Source: Magnetococcales bacterium (GTDB lineage Bacteria; Pseudomonadota; Magnetococcia; Magnetococcales; JADFYX01). From it: 57,354 nt of DNA. The stretch is from contig JADFZS010000014.1 of NCBI GenBank assembly GCA_015232405.1, forward strand, positions 1 to 57,354, read 5' to 3'. Shown here one piece after another: positions 38,050 to 47,008 of this stretch. A program made the position numbers and the translations under genes. Numbering within the stretch: the first letter of the stretch is position 1; each line of letters starts with the position of its first letter. The notes beneath the pieces were generated by a model, which searched no databases, was not told the origin of the DNA, and was given only the letters and a program-made list of their open reading frames with translations.

Positions 38050-40757
38050 TCGATACTAAACCTACCGCAAAAGAGGAGTTGCTGGAGAGTGAGGAGGCCA
38101 AGAATAAAAGGGTCGAATCTTCTGCCACACGGTCCAAAGCTAAACAGAAAAAGTCTAGCTTAAAGGTAAGTTTTGGTCAAAAAAAGCCCGTTAAAAAAAC
38201 TGATAAAAAACAGCCTGAGCAGTCACGGCTGAATTTTGAAAAAACAGAGGGTGTTGAGCTTGAAAAAGATCGTAAAAAAGCTGCTAACACTCAAGAGAAT
38301 AAAACAGATACAAAAAGAGCAGAATCTTCACGGATAAATTTTGGAAACAGAGCAGATAAGAAGCAAAAAACTGCAAAAGGAGTATCTTTAGGCAAACTGG
38401 AGAAAAAACAGCCGGAACCATCAAGGTTAAACCTAGAACAAAAGCAAGAACAAGACAACGAGGGGGTACAAGCCAAAACCCCAAAAAAGAAAAAAAAGGG
38501 TGGCGGGCTTTTAATTACCAGTAAAATACGACCAAAGGCAAAGCCCAAGCCTAAGCCCAAGAATAACGAGGGAGAAATAACAGCAACTCCAGAAAGTGGG
38601 GCAGATGTTGTTGATGGAAAAAACAGGTCAATAGGTGAAAAAGAACCTAAACCACCACCATTAGCAAGCAAACGCTCCCCAGATAAACGGCTAAAAATTA
38701 CATCTAGAAAGGTTGCAAAAAAATCCAAAAAACCACCATTGGCAACCAATGATGATAGGGTTGGTCAGCAAACATCAAAAGCCAAACAAGAAAAGGTAAA
38801 AGCTAAAGTACCACCATTGGCAACCAAAAGTGATATGGTTGGTCAGTCAACATCTACTGCCAAAAAAGAAAAGGCAAAAACCAAAGTACCACCATTGGTA
38901 ACCAGGAGTAGCTCAACCAAAGAGCCAGCATCTACAGCCGAAAAAGATATCAAAAAGACAAAAGCACCACCGTTAGTAACCAAGAGTAGCTCAACCAAAG
39001 AGCAATCAGCTACAGCTGCAAAAGATATTAAAAAAACCAAGTTACCACCATTGTCAACCAATGATGGGCCGATAACAAAACCAACAGCGTTAGACAAAAA
39101 AGATACACCACAAGCAATCTCTCCCCCGTTGGCTAAAGAGGCAGAAACGACTCAGCAACAGCCTGGTGGTAAAGAGGGGGCAGGGGAACAAAAACCAGCT
39201 TCTGATTCGGCTGTTCTGGGTAAAATACCACTTAAAAAGATGGCAGTCCCAGCTGAGCAGGGGCAAGGAGACAAGTCAAAACCAGTAGTTGAAAAAACAG
39301 CCCAACAAAAACCAAAAGATGATGATAAAGCTAACAAAGCTGAGGGTGAAAAAGCCAAGGAGCCAATAACACCAATTTTAGATGAACCGGAATCTCTGCT
39401 CTCATTGTTGGAGCCAGACCCCGAGGAGGTTACCAAATTAAAACAGGGACCAAAACAGGATCGCTTTTTGTCCCAATCAGTGGTTTTGGAGGAGTCTGGC
39501 CTTGCAACTTTGGTGCGATCATCGATTTTGTTGGTAGCTGTACTTATATCACTGTTTCTAGTGTGGGCATCGTTTACCAGAATTGATGAGATGGCCTCTA
39601 CCACGGGTCAGGTAATACCTAACAGTCCGGTACAGGTAATTCAACATCTTGAGGGTGGTATCATTGAAGAGATTTTTGTTTCAGAGGGGCAGATAATCCA
39701 AAAAGACGGTAAGCTTGCTCGCTTAAGTCCAAAATCAGCAGAGGCTGATCTAAACCAGATGCGAGCGCGTTTAGCCTCATTAATGGCACAAAAAATACGT
39801 ATTGTTGCCATGTTAGACGAAAAAAATGCTGATTTTTCAGTAATACCAAAAGAGTATGATGTGATTGTTCAAGGGCAGAAAAAACTGCTTAGTGCACAAC
39901 GCAATGCCTATTCCAGTCAGCTCGATGTGTTTAACACCCGTATTGATAGAGCCAAAGCAAGTATGGAAAATCTATTGGCTCAACAAGAGGCTCTCCAGCT
40001 ACAAATTGGTTTTTCCAAACAGGAGATGGAGGTTAAAAAACTTGGTTATCAAAAGGGCCTTATGTCTCGTTTAATGGTGATAGCAGCCAAAAGAGATAAA
40101 ATTCGAGTTGAATCTGAGTTGGTTAGAGTTATCGGTTCAACTGTTGGGGCTAGAAAAGATCTTCATGAAGCGTTTAATGAGTTGGATGGTTTTCTGGATA
40201 AAAACAAAGAAGAAAACCTCCGGGAGCTTGGGGTTATTACAGCGGAGCTTTCCCAGGTGCGAGAGGGAATGGCCCGCCTTGATGATAGAGTTAAGCGACT
40301 TACCATCAACTCGCCTGTGTGGGGAATTGTGAAGGATCTTAAATTGAGTACTGTGGGTGGTGTGGTTGGTCCCGGTAGTGTGTTAACAGAGATAATTCCC
40401 CTAGATGCCACCCGTCGGGTAGAGACAATGATCAATACCAAAGATATTGGTCATGTTAAGGTAGGGCAGGGTGTTACAGTTAAAATTTCCACCTTTGATT
40501 TTGCCCGTTACGGTGGTATTGATGGTATTTTAGAGTCAATATCTGCAACTACATTTGAGGACCCCACGGGTGGTGAACCTTTTTATAAAGGTATTGTACG
40601 TTTGCAAAAATCCCATATAGGCAATAATGAGAGTGCAAATCAGATTCTTCCGGGTATGGTTGTACAGGCTGATATTCACACAGGATCAAAAACCTTGATG
40701 GAGTATCTACTAAAACCAATTTATGCATCGGTTAACAGAGCGTTCCAGGAGCGTTAA
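38046..40757 (+). CDS. HlyD-type membrane fusion protein with long basic repeat-bearing N-terminal extension
   Basis: The C-terminal 410 residues are a standard HlyD adaptor. A membrane helix lies at about 490-512 (SSILLVAVLISLFLVW), followed by QVIQHLEGGIIEEIFVSEGQ, long coiled-coil helices, and the closing SPVWGIVKDL...GPGSVLTEIIP and VKISTFDFARYGGIDG. Before the membrane helix are about 490 residues, rich in Lys, Pro, Ala, Ser and Thr, that should lie in the cytoplasm; usual HlyD proteins have a few dozen. The extension holds three SRLNF-like motifs (about 55-130) and five 26-residue repeats. It ends in an acidic stretch (ESLLSLLEPDPEEV). It overlaps the second ABC gene by 4 bases. Confidence 0.9.
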   Translation: MIDTKPTAKEELLESEEAKNKRVESSATRSKAKQKKSSLKVSFGQKKPVKKTDKKQPEQSRLNFEKTEGVELEKDRKKAANTQENKTDTKRAESSRINFGNRADKKQKTAKGVSLGKLEKKQPEPSRLNLEQKQEQDNEGVQAKTPKKKKKGGGLLITSKIRPKAKPKPKPKNNEGEITATPESGADVVDGKNRSIGEKEPKPPPLASKRSPDKRLKITSRKVAKKSKKPPLATNDDRVGQQTSKAKQEKVKAKVPPLATKSDMVGQSTSTAKKEKAKTKVPPLVTRSSSTKEPASTAEKDIKKTKAPPLVTKSSSTKEQSATAAKDIKKTKLPPLSTNDGPITKPTALDKKDTPQAISPPLAKEAETTQQQPGGKEGAGEQKPASDSAVLGKIPLKKMAVPAEQGQGDKSKPVVEKTAQQKPKDDDKANKAEGEKAKEPITPILDEPESLLSLLEPDPEEVTKLKQGPKQDRFLSQSVVLEESGLATLVRSSILLVAVLISLFLVWASFTRIDEMASTTGQVIPNSPVQVIQHLEGGIIEEIFVSEGQIIQKDGKLARLSPKSAEADLNQMRARLASLMAQKIRIVAMLDEKNADFSVIPKEYDVIVQGQKKLLSAQRNAYSSQLDVFNTRIDRAKASMENLLAQQEALQLQIGFSKQEMEVKKLGYQKGLMSRLMVIAAKRDKIRVESELVRVIGSTVGARKDLHEAFNELDGFLDKNKEENLRELGVITAELSQVREGMARLDDRVKRLTINSPVWGIVKDLKLSTVGGVVGPGSVLTEIIPLDATRRVETMINTKDIGHVKVGQGVTVKISTFDFARYGGIDGILESISATTFEDPTGGEPFYKGIVRLQKSHIGNNESANQILPGMVVQADIHTGSKTLMEYLLKPIYASVNRAFQER
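38733..39122 (+). repeat. Five 78-bp in-frame tandem repeats in the HlyD-type gene
   Basis: Five consecutive units of exactly 78 bases (26 codons) begin at 38733, 38811, 38889, 38967 and 39045. Each starts with Pro-Pro-Leu and most end in a Lys-rich stretch; a sixth PPL starts at 39123. Units 1 and 2 are most alike, as are units 3 and 4 at the DNA level, which points to stepwise duplication. Confidence 0.92.
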
Positions 40758-40918
40758 GCCATTTTAAAAATTTGCTCTCTTTTCATAGCGACTGATATTG
40801 GCTTATCGTGGTTAAAGACAATCAACCGTATATCATCAGTTATCTAGTAATAGCTGTTTAAATAAGGCAAAACATTTTGTAGTTAAAAATAGTTTCACCA
40901 TTAGGGTTTTTAAAAATA

Positions 40919-42031
40919 ATGAGTCAAAAACAGATCAAACGGCGTGATTTTCTTAAAAAAACCGGAGCAGCAACAGTGGCTGGAACAGGTGCTGTGATTG
41001 CTGCCCCCAATGTTTTGGCTGGTAACAGAAAACATAGATGGAAGATAGTATCCACATGGCCACCAAATTCACCACTTTTTCAAACAGGTGTGGAACGATT
41101 TGCCAACCGGGTAAAGGAGCTGACGGCAGGGCAGCTAACCATCCAGGTTTTTGCTGCTGGTGAGTTGATTCCGGCTTTTGGGGCATTTGAGGCAGTATCC
41201 AAAGGTATGGTGCAAGCTGGGGCAGGGGCATCATATTATTGGGCCGGAAAAAGCAGTGCAGCCCAGTGGTTTTCATCGGTCCCATTTGGCCTTAATGCCC
41301 AGGGTATGAACTCCTGGTTTTATGCTGGTGGAGGTCTGAAATTATGGGAGGAGACCTACGCCCCTTTTAACTTGATTCCTCGCCCTTGTGGTAACACAGG
41401 CTTGCAAATGGGAGGCTGGTTTAACAAGGAGATTAACTCTGTTGATGATTTGAAAGGTTTGAAAATGCGAATCCCCGGTTTAGGGGGTAAGGTCATTAAA
41501 AAGGCTGGGGGTACACCGGTACTTCTGCCAGGAGGTGAGATTTTTACCGCCTTGGAGCGAGGGGTACTAGATGCAACTGAGTTTGTCGGTCCGCTACATG
41601 ATATGCGCATGGGGTTTTATAAGGCGGCTAAATACTATTACACCCCCGGTTGGCATGAACCAGGGACTGTACTTGAGGTGTTTTTCAATAAAAAAGCCTA
41701 TGAAAAACTGCCTAAAAACCTGCAAGGAGCTTTGGACTCAGCAGCTGCGGAGAACAACATCTGGATGTTGGCAGAGTTTGATGCTCAAAATGGTAACGCT
41801 TTTAGAGAGTTAATAAACAGACACAAAGTAAAAATCCGCCATTTTTCCGCTGAGACATTGCAAACCCTACACAAGTTGGCCCTTGAGGTGAGGCAAGAGG
41901 AGGCAGAAAAAGATGCCCAGGCCATGAAGGTCCACCTGGCTTTTAACAAGTTTCAAGATAGGGTAGGGGTATGGAGCGGGGTATCGGAGCGAGTTTATCA
42001 CCAACAGATAGCAAAAAAAGTTGAGCTATAA
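40919..42031 (+). CDS. TRAP transporter solute-binding protein, Tat-exported
   Basis: The N-terminus KRRDFLKKTG is a twin-arginine (Tat) signal. The mature part is a DctP/TakP-type TRAP receptor: WKIVSTWPPNSPLF, GELIPAFGAFEAVSKG, the substrate-carboxylate region MRIPGLGGKVIKKAGGTPVLLPGGEIFTAL and ERGVLDATEFVGP. It resembles the TakP branch that binds 2-oxo acids, but the ligand cannot be fixed from sequence alone. It is first of three TRAP genes (gap of 12 bases, then a 10-base overlap). Confidence 0.92.
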   Translation: MSQKQIKRRDFLKKTGAATVAGTGAVIAAPNVLAGNRKHRWKIVSTWPPNSPLFQTGVERFANRVKELTAGQLTIQVFAAGELIPAFGAFEAVSKGMVQAGAGASYYWAGKSSAAQWFSSVPFGLNAQGMNSWFYAGGGLKLWEETYAPFNLIPRPCGNTGLQMGGWFNKEINSVDDLKGLKMRIPGLGGKVIKKAGGTPVLLPGGEIFTALERGVLDATEFVGPLHDMRMGFYKAAKYYYTPGWHEPGTVLEVFFNKKAYEKLPKNLQGALDSAAAENNIWMLAEFDAQNGNAFRELINRHKVKIRHFSAETLQTLHKLALEVRQEEAEKDAQAMKVHLAFNKFQDRVGVWSGVSERVYHQQIAKKVEL

Positions 42032-42043
42032 ACTGGTCTTTTC

Positions 42044-42559
42044 ATGTTTATTTTAGATTGGTTAAGAGGGATAATCGATAGTATCAATGAGAGAGTTGGA
42101 CAGTTTGTCTCTTGGATAAGTTTGGCTCTGGTAGTTGTGGTCTCAATAGATGTTATCATGCGGTATTTGTTTAACAGCTCCTACGTTTTTGTTCAGGAGT
42201 TGGAGTGGCATATGTTCGCCTTTATATTTCTTTTAGGGGCAGGTTATACACAACTTCATGACCAACATGTACGGGTGGATCTTCTCTACCAGCAATTTAG
42301 CCCCAGAGTTAGGGCTTGGGTTAACCTTATAGGAGTGTTGCTTTTTTTGATACCTGGCTGTTATTTGCTGATCTCTGTTAGTATTCCTTGGGTTGTAACT
42401 GCTTATGAAATCGGTGAAATATCCCCAGATCCCGGGGGAATTCCTGCCCGATTTATTATAAAATCATTTGTGCCTATTGGTTTTACCCTGTTAATGCTGC
42501 AAGGGGTATCACTTGCTATAAATAGTTTAAAAACACTACTCTTCCCACCATGTTCATAG
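42044..42559 (+). CDS. TRAP transporter small permease (DctQ-type)
   Basis: This 171-residue protein has four predicted membrane helices and the DctQ features ELEWHMFAFIFLLGAGYTQLHDQHVRVD. It forms the membrane complex with the large permease encoded by the overlapping next gene and serves the Tat-exported receptor upstream. Confidence 0.92.
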   Translation: MFILDWLRGIIDSINERVGQFVSWISLALVVVVSIDVIMRYLFNSSYVFVQELEWHMFAFIFLLGAGYTQLHDQHVRVDLLYQQFSPRVRAWVNLIGVLLFLIPGCYLLISVSIPWVVTAYEIGEISPDPGGIPARFIIKSFVPIGFTLLMLQGVSLAINSLKTLLFPPCS

Positions 42560-43893
42560 ATTCTCTACCCCCAATCTTGGCAGACTATCTGCCGGGATGG
42601 ATGTTTCTGCTGCTCACATTATTGTTGATGTTGGGTTTTCCTGTTACCTACACACTCCTTGGTACGGCATTGGGCTTTGCTGTTATTGCTCTGGATCTGG
42701 CATTTTTTGATCTGTTGCCTCTGCGTCTATGGGGAATGATGCAAAACAGTACATTTATTGCTGTTCCCCTGTTTGTATTTATGGGGTTGATGCTGGAAAA
42801 ATCTGGTCTGGCGGAATCATTGTTAAAAACCATGGGTCTGCTGTTTAAGAGGGTGCATGGAGGTTTGGCGGTTTCAGTTGTGATGGTCGGGGCGTTGATG
42901 GGAGCATCTACCGGAATTGTTGGGGCAACAGTTGTAACTATGGGGCTGCTATCGGTTCCGGTTATGCTTGATAACGGTTATGCCAAATCCCTAGCCACCG
43001 GAACTGTCGCAGCATCTGGTACTTTGGGGCAGATTATCCCACCTAGTATTATTTTGGTTTTGTTGGGTGATATTCTTGGGGTTTCGGTTGGTGATCTATT
43101 TTTGGGTGCTGTAATACCGGGTTTAATGTTGGTAGGGCTGTATATTGTCTATATTCTATCAATAAGCAGGTTGAAACCTGAACTTGCCCCAGCCATAAAG
43201 GACAGTGATAAACCCTTTGATTCAGAGTTTTATATTCAAGTTATAAAAATCCTTCTACCCACTTTGGGCTTGATGGTGGCTGTGTTGGGTTCAATATTTT
43301 TTGGCATTGCCACACCTACAGAATCTGGAGCCATGGGGGCAGTTGGTGCTACCATTTTAGCAGCCTCCCATGGTCGTTTAAACCTCTCAGTTATCCGTTA
43401 TGTATCCCAAACCACCACAAAATTAACCAGTATGGTGTTTATTATCCTGGTTGGGGCCAACGCTTTTGGTTTGGTTTTTCGTGGTATGGGTGGGGATATG
43501 ATTATAAGAGAATTTTTGGAAAATATGGACTTTGTCGGTTGGCAGGTTCTATTTATAGTGATGGTGCTGGTTTTTATCCTGGGTTTTTTTCTCGATTTTA
43601 TCGAGATATGCTTTATCCATATTCCTATATTAGCTCCAATTATTGCGGATTACGGTTATAACCCACTTTGGTTTGGAATTCTCTTTGCCATCAACCTGCA
43701 GACCTCATTTATGACCCCGCCTTTTGGTTTCTCCCTATTTTTTCTTAAAGGTGTCTGCCCCCCTGAAATACGTACCATGGATATCTATAGGGGAGTGTTG
43801 CCATTTGTGGCTATACAAATTTTTGCCCTGTTTTTGGTAGCTCTATGGCCAGAAACAGTTACATGGCTGCCAAATTTGGCTTATGGTGAATAG
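42550..43893 (+). CDS. TRAP transporter large permease (DctM-type)
   Basis: This 447-residue protein has about 12 membrane helices. Typical segments include FIAVPLFVFMGLMLEKSG, GASTGIVGATVVTMG, GTVAASGTLGQIIPPSIILV and TPTESGAMGAVGA. It carries Na+-driven uptake of an organic acid together with the small permease. Its start overlaps that gene by 10 bases, consistent with coupling. No terminator is seen downstream. Confidence 0.94.
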   Translation: MFIDSLPPILADYLPGWMFLLLTLLLMLGFPVTYTLLGTALGFAVIALDLAFFDLLPLRLWGMMQNSTFIAVPLFVFMGLMLEKSGLAESLLKTMGLLFKRVHGGLAVSVVMVGALMGASTGIVGATVVTMGLLSVPVMLDNGYAKSLATGTVAASGTLGQIIPPSIILVLLGDILGVSVGDLFLGAVIPGLMLVGLYIVYILSISRLKPELAPAIKDSDKPFDSEFYIQVIKILLPTLGLMVAVLGSIFFGIATPTESGAMGAVGATILAASHGRLNLSVIRYVSQTTTKLTSMVFIILVGANAFGLVFRGMGGDMIIREFLENMDFVGWQVLFIVMVLVFILGFFLDFIEICFIHIPILAPIIADYGYNPLWFGILFAINLQTSFMTPPFGFSLFFLKGVCPPEIRTMDIYRGVLPFVAIQIFALFLVALWPETVTWLPNLAYGE

Positions 43894-43952
43894 CTGTCAC
43901 AAAGTTCTGCCCCGTTACATTTATATTGACATTTCTTCTCTGTTATAATAAT

Positions 43953-43972
43953 GTTCTTACAAAGGTAAGTAC
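43953..43972. promoter_or_regulatory. Operator-like palindrome upstream of the toxin-antitoxin pair
   Basis: GTTCTTAC and GTAAGTAC form 8-base arms with one mismatch around AAAG, 19 bases before the antitoxin ATG. TTGACA (43926-43931) and TATAAT (43944-43949) lie just upstream. Their 12-base spacing is too short for a standard pair, so which hexamers are used is unclear. Antitoxins of this kind usually autorepress through such a site. Confidence 0.6.
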
Positions 43973-43991
43973 ATTTTGGTTGGAGCAAATT

Positions 43992-44216
43992 ATGAAAACC
44001 ACAAAACTTGGTAAACAGGGTAATGGGACCAGCGTGGTAATTCCTGTGCAGATGTTAAGAGACATGGGACTTAAACGTGGTGATGATGTTACTGTTCAGG
44101 AGACGGAACAGGGTATTCTCATCTCTCCTGCGTCTCAGGTTTTGCAGGGCCAAATGAAGATTCTCGATGATGTTATGAATCAATATGACCGCACTTTGCA
44201 AGATCTTGCAAAGTGA
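43992..44216 (+). CDS. AbrB/MazE-like antitoxin
   Basis: This 74-residue protein has a swapped-hairpin AbrB DNA-binding start (TKLGKQGNGTSVVIPVQMLRDMG, with RGDDVTV and ILISP) and a helical C-terminus (QMKILDDVMNQYDRTLQDLAK) that should bind the toxin. ATG 43992 has GGAG 6 bases upstream; a longer frame from 43926 lacks a ribosome site. It overlaps the toxin gene (GTGA), the usual toxin-antitoxin layout. Confidence 0.85.
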   Translation: MKTTKLGKQGNGTSVVIPVQMLRDMGLKRGDDVTVQETEQGILISPASQVLQGQMKILDDVMNQYDRTLQDLAK

Positions 44217-44620
44217 TCGACCCTGTTTGGCTCGATCCAAAATTTCTCATCAAAGCGCATAATCAATTAATAAACCGTTATGGTGGAATTGCAGGTATCA
44301 GAGATTATGGCTCTTTGGATGCTGTTTTAGCTCGTCCCCAGCAGATCCTTGGCTATAGTGAAGATAAAAATTTAACAATATTCACCTTGGCAGCTGCCAT
44401 TGGTTGGTCACTTTGTCGCAGACATCCGTTTATAGATGGCAATAAAAGAGTATCTTTTGTTGCAGTTGCAGTTTTTTTGCAGATAAATGGCTATCATCTG
44501 GATGTCGCCAACCGGGAGGCAACAAAAACCATGATGGCTGTGGCCTCTGGAAATACCAGTGAAGAGAAGTTTGTCAGTTGGATAGAGGATAACTCATTTG
44601 AAACAAAGTCGGGATTATAA
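44213..44620 (+). CDS. doc: Doc-type (Fic fold) toxin
   Basis: The 135-residue protein has the death-on-curing fold with the Fic motif HPFIDGNKR at 71-79. Residues include the catalytic His71 and anion-binding GNKR. It starts with YGGIAGIRDYGSLDAVLARPQ-type sequence, common to the family. Doc of phage P1 phosphorylates EF-Tu; related toxins may differ. The start is GTG 44213, overlapping the antitoxin stop. Its 3' end overlaps the convergent MetF-like gene by 6 bases. An AbrB-type partner, not a classical Phd, pairs with it here. Confidence 0.88.
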   Translation: MIDPVWLDPKFLIKAHNQLINRYGGIAGIRDYGSLDAVLARPQQILGYSEDKNLTIFTLAAAIGWSLCRRHPFIDGNKRVSFVAVAVFLQINGYHLDVANREATKTMMAVASGNTSEEKFVSWIEDNSFETKSGL

Positions 44621-45370
44621 TATGCCCCCAAGATATTGAGCTAAATCTATGCGTATGGGCATAAAATAGATGTTGGTATTGCTGTTTTTGGCAAATGATA
44701 GTGCCTGATCGGCAAATTTACGATTCCACTCAAGGGTTGGTTGAAACTCTTGGGGAAAAACTACACAGTTTCTCTTTTCCCAATAGGCTTTGGATTTCTC
44801 TGAGGTTACTGGTGAAACTCCCCAAAAAACCTCTTGGTCGGCAAGAATCTCTCCATAAATCTCCATGAAGCGGATGTCAAAAAATGGTTGGGTAAAAAAG
44901 CCAGCAGCTCCTGCATCTTTTTTTTCCAACAGATAGTGCATCTCATCTTGAAAGCCAGAGCGATACTGATCTATAGCAGCATAGACCTTTAAATCTGGCA
45001 TCTGTTCTTTAAATTTTTTAATTATATCAACGGCATTAACATCATATTGGGGGATGTTAGGGTCAGTGTGAGGATCTCCGGTAACTACGAGGATTTCGTT
45101 TATGCCACTATCTAATAAAAATTGTTTCATAGGTAGTGGGCCATTGGGGTCAATATCCCTTGCTCTTATGTGTGGTATTGCCCGAGAGAAATAATTTTTG
45201 GCAATTCCACACCCCTCCCAGGAACGCACCGCAAAGCGGGTAAGGTCGGGAATATTTATCATATCAACAGCTTTATACTGCTCTTTTAAAAGAGTCAACT
45301 CTTGATTAAGGGTCTCATTGCTACGGGGTACTAGCTCTATGGATATATGGGTTTTGTTGGAAAGAGTCAT
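44615..45370 (-). CDS. Short methylenetetrahydrofolate reductase-like protein
   Basis: This TIM-barrel protein is similar to MetF: ISIELVPRSNETL with the candidate active-site Glu, VDMINIPDLTRF, EILVVTGDPHTDP, YAAIDQYRSGFQDEM and GAAGFFTQPFFDI. At 251 residues it is shorter than the usual 290 or so, and it lacks the classical SFEFFPP opening. It probably binds FAD and folates or a related C1 carrier, but may not be the main MetF. It is a single gene converging on the toxin gene. Confidence 0.75.
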   Translation of the reverse strand: MTLSNKTHISIELVPRSNETLNQELTLLKEQYKAVDMINIPDLTRFAVRSWEGCGIAKNYFSRAIPHIRARDIDPNGPLPMKQFLLDSGINEILVVTGDPHTDPNIPQYDVNAVDIIKKFKEQMPDLKVYAAIDQYRSGFQDEMHYLLEKKDAGAAGFFTQPFFDIRFMEIYGEILADQEVFWGVSPVTSEKSKAYWEKRNCVVFPQEFQPTLEWNRKFADQALSFAKNSNTNIYFMPIRIDLAQYLGGIL

Positions 45371-45646
45371 AAATTGTCTTGTCTTTTTTATAAGTTAAAC
45401 TACAAACCCGTGAACAATACCTTATTTTATCGGCAGCTAACAAGAACCCTCTTGTCTGTATGTTAAAATAATTGACAAAATCTTGGCAATAACAGTGTTA
45501 AGAAATAATGAAAGTTTGTTTTGATGTTGTTAACTAGCTGAATATATATGAAAAAAATATAATTGCATCATATGGCAAGATTATTGCGAGTTAGAGTCTC
45601 TGCATACCACTAACATTATTTATGAAACTTTAATGAGGAATCAAAA

Positions 45647-46732
45647 ATGTTCAGCTTTGAGTTGGTTTTCCTTAAGAAAATTTGCAAACCGATATATTTG
45701 GGAGGTCTGGTTTGTCTGTTTTCTGCTGTTTTAGTACCTAATTTTGGTTCTGCTATTGAAAGAGGGGTTGGTGCTGTAGTTATCAATAAACCTAAGCAAT
45801 CAACTAGAACTGCACTTCATAACTCCATAGAAAAAGATGATTTTGCAGTTGTAAAAAAGTTGATTGATGATGGTGCTGATGTAAATGCAGTTGATGGTTT
45901 TGGGCTTTCTCCTCTCCATTTTGCTGTTATTAAAAATGATGTATCACTGGTAAATCTTCTATTGAGCCAGGGAGCAAAAATCAATGTGCAAGATAAGCGT
46001 GGTGATACACCCATCCACATGATAGCTGCTGCTAGCGGCTCTTTGGAGATCACCAAAATATTGTTGGAAGGTGGAGCAGATCCCAATATTATAAATAACA
46101 AAGGCAATACTCCACTGCACTGGGCAGCTGGTGAGGGTAACATAGTTTTGGTACAGCAGTTGGTAAAGTCTGGAGCAAAAGTTGATGTTCAAGATATCTC
46201 AGGAGACACTGCTCTACACTGGGCTACTGAAGAGAACAACCAAAGCATAGTCAAATATCTTGTAATAGGTGGAGCCAACCCAAATATTGCCAACAAACAT
46301 GGTCGTACTCCCCTATATTGGGCAGTACGCCGTGGTGCATTGGAAACCGCGCGTTTTTTGATAGTAGAGAGTGGCGTACCAGCTAATTCCAAAGGTATCT
46401 CCGGTGATACACCTCTGCATTGGGCAGCTGGTGAGGGTTTTTCTTCAATAATAAAACTGTTGTCTGGTTTGACCAACGATATCGACCCCAAAGCCCAATA
46501 TGGTGAGACACCACTACATTGGGCAGCAAGAAAGGGCCGTTTGATGGCTGCTACCACATTAATAGATTCTGGTGCTGATAAAAATGCTGTAGATTCTCTT
46601 GGTAATACACCCCTTACATTGGCCCAAAATGGTGGTTATCACGATGTTGTTGAGCTACTATCACCTATTAACTCAATACAGATTGAGGCTAAACTAATTC
46701 ATGACAGGGAAATAAACTTGGCTTTACGGTAG
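45647..46732 (+). CDS. Exported ankyrin-repeat protein
   Basis: A signal peptide (hydrophobic core to about residue 36) precedes about eight ankyrin repeats from residue 50 to the end. Each has the TPLHWAA or similar turn, then LLL..GA..N; five repeats share the near-identical TPLHWA. It should be periplasmic or secreted and binds an unknown partner. GAGGAA lies 6 bases before ATG 45647. It stands alone with its own terminator. Confidence 0.9.
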   Translation: MFSFELVFLKKICKPIYLGGLVCLFSAVLVPNFGSAIERGVGAVVINKPKQSTRTALHNSIEKDDFAVVKKLIDDGADVNAVDGFGLSPLHFAVIKNDVSLVNLLLSQGAKINVQDKRGDTPIHMIAAASGSLEITKILLEGGADPNIINNKGNTPLHWAAGEGNIVLVQQLVKSGAKVDVQDISGDTALHWATEENNQSIVKYLVIGGANPNIANKHGRTPLYWAVRRGALETARFLIVESGVPANSKGISGDTPLHWAAGEGFSSIIKLLSGLTNDIDPKAQYGETPLHWAARKGRLMAATTLIDSGADKNAVDSLGNTPLTLAQNGGYHDVVELLSPINSIQIEAKLIHDREINLALR

Positions 46733-46758
46733 CTAAAAAAGAAAATTTGCTTTTCAAG

Positions 46759-46799
46759 AAAAAACCTGTCGATCTATTGGGAAAGACAGGTTTTTTTTT
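46759..46799 (+). terminator. Rho-independent terminator after the ankyrin gene
   Basis: ACCTGTC and GACAGGT arms around a 14-base loop are preceded by an A run and followed by nine T. Confidence 0.9.
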
Positions 46800-47008
46800 G
46801 CATTTGTTAGATATATTTTTATAAATAAATGGTGGTTGAAGGTTTGATAATACAAACTGTCAGTTTAATGGTTGCTTTGATGGGCGAAGGGGTGTATTTT
46901 TCTTCGCAAATTCAAAAGAATATTGTGCCATGGAGTTAGCAACTTTGTTTTAAGCTTTGCATTACCCTGACATCCCCTCACTAAGAGCCTCTTAAATAAG
47001 TTAAAGAT

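Noticed and set aside
43926..43949. TTGACA and TATAAT before the antitoxin taken as one promoter
   Set aside because: Spacing is only 12 bases, too short for a sigma70 promoter; one hexamer may be used with a weaker partner.
45472..45500. TTGACA upstream of the ankyrin gene as promoter
   Set aside because: No -10 hexamer is found at an acceptable distance.
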